Origin: Fictibacillus enclensis
Lineage (GTDB): Bacteria; Bacillota; Bacilli; Bacillales; Fictibacillaceae
Length of the DNA stretch: 64,000 nucleotides
Reading direction: 5' to 3'
NCBI RefSeq assembly: GCF_001457035.1
Contig: NZ_KQ758618.1
Coordinates: 806,001 to 870,000, forward strand
Shown in pieces: positions 58,799 to 64,000 of this stretch (position 1 is its first letter; the number at the start of each line of letters is the position of its first letter). The position numbers were made by a program, and so were the translations under genes. Below the pieces are notes generated by a model, which saw nothing but the letters and a program-made list of their open reading frames with translations, ran no database searches and was not told the origin of the DNA.

Positions 58799-59335
58799 TT
58801 AAGACAACAGATAACCTTTTTGTTTTAGCTCCCAGCAGGCGTTTTCGATCTGATCCTTCGATTGGGCTTCCAATGTATGAAGATGAATGCCTTCTGTCAA
58901 AGTACTGAGCAGTGCCGCATTAGTAGTCTCCAGTTTGTGTAAAAACTCCTCGACTTCTTTTCTTGTGCTAAGGAGCAGGGAGGCGGTCAGATCGCCATAA
59001 ATCGGATGTTCGACAATGACATTTTTAACGGTTACGCCATGATCCACAATGGTGAATAACTCATCCATTGTGTCTTCCGGTGAATGATTGGAGACAATCA
59101 AATGAGTATGCGGAGCCTGTTTTTCCTCCGCCTTCAAATACATATATCCTTGTGAGGTGGCTATAATTGGTTCGTTCATGGCTTTTAGCAAGGATATATC
59201 ACCGACGATTACTTGACGGCTGACGTTTGTTCTTCCCGCCAGATCACTGCCTTTGATCGGATGGCTGCTCTCCATCAGCCATTGCCTGATTAAATTTCTT
59301 CTTTCATCCCCAGGCATTTTTGGTGCCACTGTCAC
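58799..59335 (-). CDS. niaR: Niacin-responsive transcriptional repressor NiaR (YrxA)
   Basis: Repressor of NAD synthesis genes with nicotinic acid as co-repressor. The 178-residue protein has an N-terminal HTH_11 domain (IKGSDLAGRTNVSRQVIVGDISLLKA) and a 3H domain named for its histidines (VKNVIVEHPIYGDLTASLLL, then EGIHLHTLEA). The frame is open to a TTG overlapping the nifS stop (TTGA), but GGGAG abuts that TTG; the GTG at 59335 has 9-nt spacing and is preferred. It is cotranscribed with nifS and convergent to pheB. Confidence 0.9.
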   Translation of the reverse strand: MTVAPKMPGDERRNLIRQWLMESSHPIKGSDLAGRTNVSRQVIVGDISLLKAMNEPIIATSQGYMYLKAEEKQAPHTHLIVSNHSPEDTMDELFTIVDHGVTVKNVIVEHPIYGDLTASLLLSTRKEVEEFLHKLETTNAALLSTLTEGIHLHTLEAQSKDQIENACWELKQKGYLLS

Positions 59336-59340
59336 GTTCT

Positions 59341-60480
59341 TCAACTCCCTGTTTGTTCATAAAATCGTTCTGCAAGCTCTTGAAGGGCTTTGGCGAGAGT
59401 GGTTATCTCTTCGCGTGTGGTTTCCCTTCCTAGAGTAATTCTCACGAGTTCATGTGCCTGATCCGCGGTACGGCCGATCGCCATAAGTGCTTTGGACGGT
59501 TCCTGCTGCCCGGCTTTACAGGCTGAACCGGTGGAAACGGCAATTTTTCTTCGGTTCAATTCCAGCATGGCGTACTGTCCTTCCATTCCTTCCAACCGGA
59601 TCGGAAGAAAATGAGGCAATGTGCTCGCCGTCCTTTCCACGACCATTTGAACTAAGCCGCTGGTTAGCGAAAGAAATTGTGATATCAAATCATCAATATG
59701 TGTATTCCATTCTATCATATGGTTCCATTGATTGCTTGCAGCCGCAAGAAAAGAGATAACTCCCGGCGTATTGACCGTGCCTTGCCGGAAGCCCCGTTCG
59801 TGGGTTACACCCGTTAACAGCGGTTTGATAGACAGTTGTGGGGAGATATACACTGCTCCCATTCCTTTCGGGCCGTGTATCTTATGAGCTGAAACCGTGA
59901 GTGCATCAAGATTCATTTCCTCTGCTTGGACCGGCAGTTTACCAAAGGTTTGAACACAATCGCTATGAAACATGATTCCATGTTCCTTTAGTATGTTTCC
60001 TATCATTTTCAAATTTTGAGTGATGCCAATCTCACTGTTTCCATGGGAGATCGTCGCCAAAATTGTATTGTCTTTTATGGATTGGCGAAGGGCCTCTTCG
60101 GTGATTTGACCGTATGAATCAACGGGAACTACTGTCACCTCAAAACCTTCATTCTCAAGAAAAGATAGGGTATTCATGACAGAGCTGTGCTCCATTGGGG
60201 AGGTCAGGATATGGTTTCCTTTTTCCCTGTTGCCCCGGGCCAGACTGGTCAGCGCCAAAAAGTTGCCATCAGAGCCCCCGCCCGTAAAATAGATACCGTC
60301 CTTTTGGCAGGAGAGCATCCGTGCGAGCTCAACACGGGCAAGATTGATCAAATCGGAAGCGTCCGTGCCCGGGTCATGGAGACTTGATGTATTTGCATAA
60401 TACGAACCAGCGGTTTCCGCATAAACGTGTATTGCCTCAGGTGACATGGGTGTTGTTGCTGCATAGTCCAAATAAATCAT
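59341..60480 (-). CDS. nifS: Cysteine desulfurase of the NAD locus (NifS-like)
   Basis: PLP enzyme that releases sulfur from cysteine, here most likely for the [4Fe-4S] cluster of NadA. The 379-residue product shows MIYLDYAATTP, the PLP lysine K200 in LTVSAHKIHGPKG, and the persulfide cysteine C321 in VSTGSACKAGQQEPS. It starts at the ATG after GAGGCGGG on the minus strand. It is divergent from nadBCA and just upstream of niaR, the same arrangement as in B. subtilis. Confidence 0.94.
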   Translation of the reverse strand: MIYLDYAATTPMSPEAIHVYAETAGSYYANTSSLHDPGTDASDLINLARVELARMLSCQKDGIYFTGGGSDGNFLALTSLARGNREKGNHILTSPMEHSSVMNTLSFLENEGFEVTVVPVDSYGQITEEALRQSIKDNTILATISHGNSEIGITQNLKMIGNILKEHGIMFHSDCVQTFGKLPVQAEEMNLDALTVSAHKIHGPKGMGAVYISPQLSIKPLLTGVTHERGFRQGTVNTPGVISFLAAASNQWNHMIEWNTHIDDLISQFLSLTSGLVQMVVERTASTLPHFLPIRLEGMEGQYAMLELNRRKIAVSTGSACKAGQQEPSKALMAIGRTADQAHELVRITLGRETTREEITTLAKALQELAERFYEQTGS

Positions 60481-60514
60481 ATAGTATCCCGCCTCTAAAA
60501 AAACTCTTGATATC

Positions 60515-60544
60515 AGTGTAGTTGTATGTAAATATAAATGTCAA
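60515..60544 (-). promoter_or_regulatory. Promoter of nifS-niaR with probable NiaR operator
   Basis: On the minus strand TTGACA (60544-60539), an 18-bp spacer and TACACT (60520-60515). The -35 lies in TGTCAAGACACCTGTA (60539-60554), which includes a TGTC/GACA dyad like known NiaR sites. The same region must drive nadB rightward; TATAAA at 60533-60538 is a possible -10 for it. Operator assignment is inference. Confidence 0.55.
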
Positions 60545-60579
60545 GACACCTGTAAAGAAAACGAACGGGGGCTTAAAAC

Positions 60580-62154
60580 ATGAACGTACAGTTTACAGAC
60601 GTTCTGGTCATTGGAACCGGAATTGCCGGTTTAATGGCCGCGGAATGTTTGCGTTCGCATAAGAATGTGACAATTATCACAAAGTCTTCTTTCCGAAACA
60701 GTAATTCCTATCATGCCCAGGGCGGCATAGCTGCAGCGACACAACAAGATGACCATTGGGCAGAACATTTTCTTGATACGATAAAAGCAGGAAGCTTTCA
60801 CAACGAGGAAGCGCTGACTGAAATACTGGTAAAGGAAGGGCCTGAACTTGTTTCCCAGCTTGAGAAATGGAACGTGCCGTTTGACAGGAATCCGGACGGA
60901 ACAGTATCACTGGGCAGAGAAGGAGGGCACAGAAAATCAAGAATCCTTCATGCGGGTGGCGACAGAACCGGTTCGAAGATGATTAAAACGCTGTTTAGAC
61001 GCATTGCTGGTCATGTGACGATCAAAGAAAATGAAATGGTTGGCGATTTAATTGTTGAGGGTGGCTGTTGCAGGGGTGCCTGGACCAAGCTGGAAAACGG
61101 AGAAGTAACGGTGTATAGAGCAGATGCAGTTATTCTTGCTTCTGGAGGAGCAGCCGGCCTGTACAGCGTTCATTCCAATGATGAAAGCATAACTGGCGAC
61201 AGCATAGCCCTTGCTTATCGTGCAGGAGCTCTGTTATCCGATCTGGAATTTCTGCAGTTTCACCCAACCATGCTCTATACTCAGGGAAAATCGTTCGGAC
61301 TCGTATCCGAAGCGGTCAGAGGAGAGGGAGGAATCTTGCTCACAGATCAGGGAGAACGGGTGATGAAAGGGATTCATGAGCTTGAGGATCTTGCACCGCG
61401 TGACATTGTGGCCCGGACGATCCATCAATCGAAAAACCAGGGAAGGAAGGTTTTTCTTGATGTTTCGAACGTGAATAATTTCACAAATAGGTTTCCGACC
61501 ATCACCAAGCAATGTAATCGTGCCGGAATCTCCTTGAAGGACGGATGGATTCCTGTAGCGCCAGGTGCCCATTTCACAATGGGCGGAGCCGTAACCGATG
61601 AATGGGGACGAACGACAGTCCCCGGGCTGTATGCAGTGGGAGAAGCATCCCGTACAGGCGTTCATGGTGCCAACAGGCTAGCGAGCAATTCCTTGCTTGA
61701 AGGCGTTGTGTTTTCCAAACGGACGGCTTTGAACATTCTTGATGGACCTGGCGCAGCTTCAGTCTCAGCTCCCATCAGCTTTAATTTTATGCATACGAAA
61801 TCTGCAGGATGGCTGCCTGAAAAAGAAGATATAAAGGAAATGATGACCAAGTACGCTGGCATTGTAAGGACTCCTGACGGTTTAAGCGAGGCAATAGCCT
61901 GGTTTGAGGAACATGAAAAAAGGACTCCGGACTTTGGATGTACCGTCCATGAGATGGAAGTGCTGAACATGCTGCAAACCGCGCAGCTTATCGTCACTTC
62001 TGCTTTTATACGGAAAGAAAGCCGGGGAGGACATTATCGTACCGACTTCCCCGTCAGCAATGACCGGGAATGGCTGAAAAAACAAATTTACAGAAGGAAG
62101 GATTATCATGAACAAGCTGAAGCTAAAAAAACAGCTGCAGGAATTTTTGCTTGA
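60580..62154 (+). CDS. nadB: L-aspartate oxidase
   Basis: FAD enzyme oxidising L-aspartate to iminoaspartate, first step of NAD synthesis. The 524-residue product has the FAD motif VIGTGIAGLMAAE (about 10-22), SSFRNSNSYHAQGGIAAA, the substrate-binding HTMY-type region LQFHPTMLY, and PGLYAVGEASRTGVHGANRLASNSLLE. It starts at ATG 60580. Its last 47 bases overlap nadC, so the final 15 residues are shared coding sequence in another frame. Confidence 0.97.
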   Translation: MNVQFTDVLVIGTGIAGLMAAECLRSHKNVTIITKSSFRNSNSYHAQGGIAAATQQDDHWAEHFLDTIKAGSFHNEEALTEILVKEGPELVSQLEKWNVPFDRNPDGTVSLGREGGHRKSRILHAGGDRTGSKMIKTLFRRIAGHVTIKENEMVGDLIVEGGCCRGAWTKLENGEVTVYRADAVILASGGAAGLYSVHSNDESITGDSIALAYRAGALLSDLEFLQFHPTMLYTQGKSFGLVSEAVRGEGGILLTDQGERVMKGIHELEDLAPRDIVARTIHQSKNQGRKVFLDVSNVNNFTNRFPTITKQCNRAGISLKDGWIPVAPGAHFTMGGAVTDEWGRTTVPGLYAVGEASRTGVHGANRLASNSLLEGVVFSKRTALNILDGPGAASVSAPISFNFMHTKSAGWLPEKEDIKEMMTKYAGIVRTPDGLSEAIAWFEEHEKRTPDFGCTVHEMEVLNMLQTAQLIVTSAFIRKESRGGHYRTDFPVSNDREWLKKQIYRRKDYHEQAEAKKTAAGIFA

Positions 62155-62992
62155 GGACCTTGGAGAAGGGGATGTAACGAGTGGGCTTTTGTTCCCTGAA
62201 GAAGAAATGACCGAAGCCAGGCTGGTTGCAAAAAAACCAGGTGTTTTTTCGGGAATGGATGTTGTAATCGAAGGTTATCGCCTGTTAAGTGAAAACTGTA
62301 CTGTACTCCCAAAAGTCAAGGACGGAGATGTGATATCAGCCGGTCAAGTTTTGGTGGAAGTGAAGGGACCGGCCGCAGCGGTGTACAGTGGGGAACGGGT
62401 TATTCTAAACCTTGTGCAGCGGATGTCGGGAATATCCACGTTAACTCATAACGCGGTAACCGCTTTGGACAGTTCGACTACTAAAATTTGTGATACACGC
62501 AAAACCACGCCAGGTTTAAGGATGTTTGAGAAATATGCTGTACAGTGCGGGGGCGGATACAACCACAGGTTTGGGCTGTATGATGGTGTAATGATCAAAG
62601 ATAATCATATCGAACGTGCAGGAGGAATTACTCAAGCAGTAAAAAAAGTTAAGAAACACCTCGGCCATATGGTGAAGATCGAAGTGGAGACGGAAACACT
62701 TGAACAGGTCAAAGAAGCGGTATGTGCAAAAGCGGATGTCATTATGTTCGATAACCGGACACCAGAAGAAATTGAGCGCTGGAAGGCCTTTATTCCGGAC
62801 CATATCATTACAGAAGCTTCAGGTGGAATTTCACTGGAGGACCTCAGCTCCTACGGAAAAACAGGAGTGGATTTTATTTCTCTTGGGATGCTGACCCATT
62901 CAGCAATATCCCTTGATATTAGTTTAAACATCACAGGAGGGGTTAAGGATGAGCTTACTGGAAGCCTTCAAGCAGAAATCCAGCATTCCTGA
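62108..62992 (+). CDS. nadC: Nicotinate-nucleotide pyrophosphorylase (quinolinate phosphoribosyltransferase)
   Basis: Converts quinolinate and PRPP to nicotinate mononucleotide. The 294-residue product has [66 protein letters not shown] (substrate-binding Arg, Lys and His), and [11 protein letters not shown] 62108 follows AAGGAAGGA, inside nadB. It overlaps nadA by 44 bases at its other end. Confidence 0.97.
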   Translation: MNKLKLKKQLQEFLLEDLGEGDVTSGLLFPEEEMTEARLVAKKPGVFSGMDVVIEGYRLLSENCTVLPKVKDGDVISAGQVLVEVKGPAAAVYSGERVILNLVQRMSGISTLTHNAVTALDSSTTKICDTRKTTPGLRMFEKYAVQCGGGYNHRFGLYDGVMIKDNHIERAGGITQAVKKVKKHLGHMVKIEVETETLEQVKEAVCAKADVIMFDNRTPEEIERWKAFIPDHIITEASGGISLEDLSSYGKTGVDFISLGMLTHSAISLDISLNITGGVKDELTGSLQAEIQHS

Positions 62993-64000
62993 TCATTATT
63001 TTTCAATGACTGAAGAGGAAATGGCCGGAAGGGTACATGCAGTAAAAAAACAACTTGGCAATAGGCTGTTCATTCCTGGACACCATTATCAAAAGGACGA
63101 GGTCATACAGTTCGCGGACACAACCGGAGATTCGCTTCAGCTCGCCCAGCAATCCGCTCTGAACCGTGAAGCGGAATACATCGTATTTTGCGGGGTTCAT
63201 TTTATGGCGGAAACAGCTGATATGCTGACAGAATCCCACCAAAAGGTGATCTTGCCCGACATGAGAGCCGGCTGTTCCATGGCGGACATGGCTGATATTC
63301 ATCAGACGAAAACCGCGTGGGACCGCCTGCAGCATGTATTCGGAGATACCATTTTACCGCTTACCTATGTGAATTCCACTGCTGCCATCAAGGCGTTTTG
63401 CGGAAAGAATGGAGGCGCTACAGTTACCTCATCCAATGCGGAGAAAATGCTGGAATGGGCGTTTACGCAAAAGGAGCGCATCCTCTTTTTGCCTGACCAG
63501 CATTTGGGACGAAACACGGCCTATACGCTGGGTATCCCTTTAAGTCGGATGGCGGTTTGGGATCCGCAGAAGCAGCAGTTGGAATACGAGGGAGAATTGG
63601 ATGATGTAAAGGTGATTTTGTGGAAAGGCCACTGCTCGGTACATGAAAAGTTTACGGTCGAAAATATTCAATTCCTCAGGCAGACCAATCCAGAGATGAA
63701 CATCATCGTTCACCCGGAATGCACCCATGAAGTGGTACAGCTGTCGGACATGGCTGGCTCTACTCACTACATTATTCAGGCTATTCAAAAAGCACCTCCC
63801 GGCAGTTCATGGGCCATAGGAACAGAAATGAATCTGGTAAACCGTCTGAAAAACGATCATCCAGACAAAACAATCATTTCATTGAATCCAAACATGTGCC
63901 CGTGTCTGACCATGAACCGCATTGATCTCCCCCATCTTACCTATTCGCTTGAGCGGATTCTACAGGAAGAGCCGGGAAACATCATCACAGTGGATAATGA
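62949..64000 (+). CDS. nadA: Quinolinate synthase A, 3' end beyond the window
   Basis: [4Fe-4S] enzyme that condenses iminoaspartate with dihydroxyacetone phosphate to quinolinate. It begins [18 protein letters not shown] at ATG 62949, seven nt after GGAGGGG, inside nadC. Visible family blocks: [25 protein letters not shown]109 in [24 protein letters not shown], and [16 protein letters not shown], which supply the three cluster cysteines. About 350 of the expected 365-370 residues are present; the frame is open at the window end. Confidence 0.97.
   Translation, partial: MSLLEAFKQKSSIPDHYFSMTEEEMAGRVHAVKKQLGNRLFIPGHHYQKDEVIQFADTTGDSLQLAQQSALNREAEYIVFCGVHFMAETADMLTESHQKVILPDMRAGCSMADMADIHQTKTAWDRLQHVFGDTILPLTYVNSTAAIKAFCGKNGGATVTSSNAEKMLEWAFTQKERILFLPDQHLGRNTAYTLGIPLSRMAVWDPQKQQLEYEGELDDVKVILWKGHCSVHEKFTVENIQFLRQTNPEMNIIVHPECTHEVVQLSDMAGSTHYIIQAIQKAPPGSSWAIGTEMNLVNRLKNDHPDKTIISLNPNMCPCLTMNRIDLPHLTYSLERILQEEPGNIITVDN

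Overview
The window is a stretch of core chromosome from an endospore-forming, low-to-moderate GC Firmicute of the family Bacillaceae. The evidence is the sporulation genes (gerM, lonB, spoVID, ysxE, spoIIB, spoIVFA, spoIVFB, spo0B), two T-box leaders, an L21 leader, CCA-encoding tRNA genes, strong GGAGG ribosome sites, and gene order close to the Bacillus subtilis racE to nadA region. It is not B. subtilis: ptsI lies beside murI, ilvE and ilvD sit in front of the ilv-leu operon, an RNase E/G gene lies before rplU, two RimK-like ATP-grasp genes lie between valS and folC, and pheA is missing after pheB. Genus cannot be fixed from sequence alone.

Layout. 1-5612: 3' part of ptsI, then murI, gerM, rph, XTP pyrophosphatase (ysnA) and a YfcE-type phosphoesterase (ysnB). 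5613-6665: a structured dispersed repeat with four 21-bp units, tRNA-Gly(UCC), tRNA-Arg(UCU), and the ilv control region with two cre-like sites. 6666-17633: branched-chain amino-acid synthesis, ilvE-ilvD, then a leucine T-box, then ilvB-ilvH-ilvC-leuA-leuB-leuC-leuD. 17876-26949: ysoA, trigger factor, clpX, lonB (with a SigF-type promoter), lonA and engB, a protein quality-control block. 26970-27446 is a convergent membrane-protein gene.

27754-33959: the haem operon hemA-hemX-hemC-hemD-hemB-hemL, leading from glutamyl-tRNA to uroporphyrinogen III. 33960-34356 holds a second copy of the dispersed repeat. 34357-37753: spoVID and two kinase-fold genes (a degenerate one, then ysxE). 37994-41113: valine T-box and valS. 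41133-42895 (minus): two ATP-grasp ligase genes. 42997-48869: folC, comC, spoIIB, maf, radC, mreB. 48885-53580: mreC, mreD, minC, minD, spoIVFA, spoIVFB (cell shape, division-site choice and pro-SigK processing).

53619-58758: rng, L21 leader, rplU, prp, rpmA, spo0B, obg, pheB. 58799-60480 (minus): niaR and nifS, divergent from nadB-nadC-nadA (nadA runs off the window). Together nifS, nadB, nadC and nadA make NAD from aspartate under the niacin repressor NiaR.

Most of the window is conserved housekeeping sequence. The least explained parts are the two copies of a hairpin-rich dispersed repeat whose arms covary, the tandem ATP-grasp pair, and the degenerate YsxE-like protein. No prophage, insertion sequence, CRISPR array or defence island was seen.
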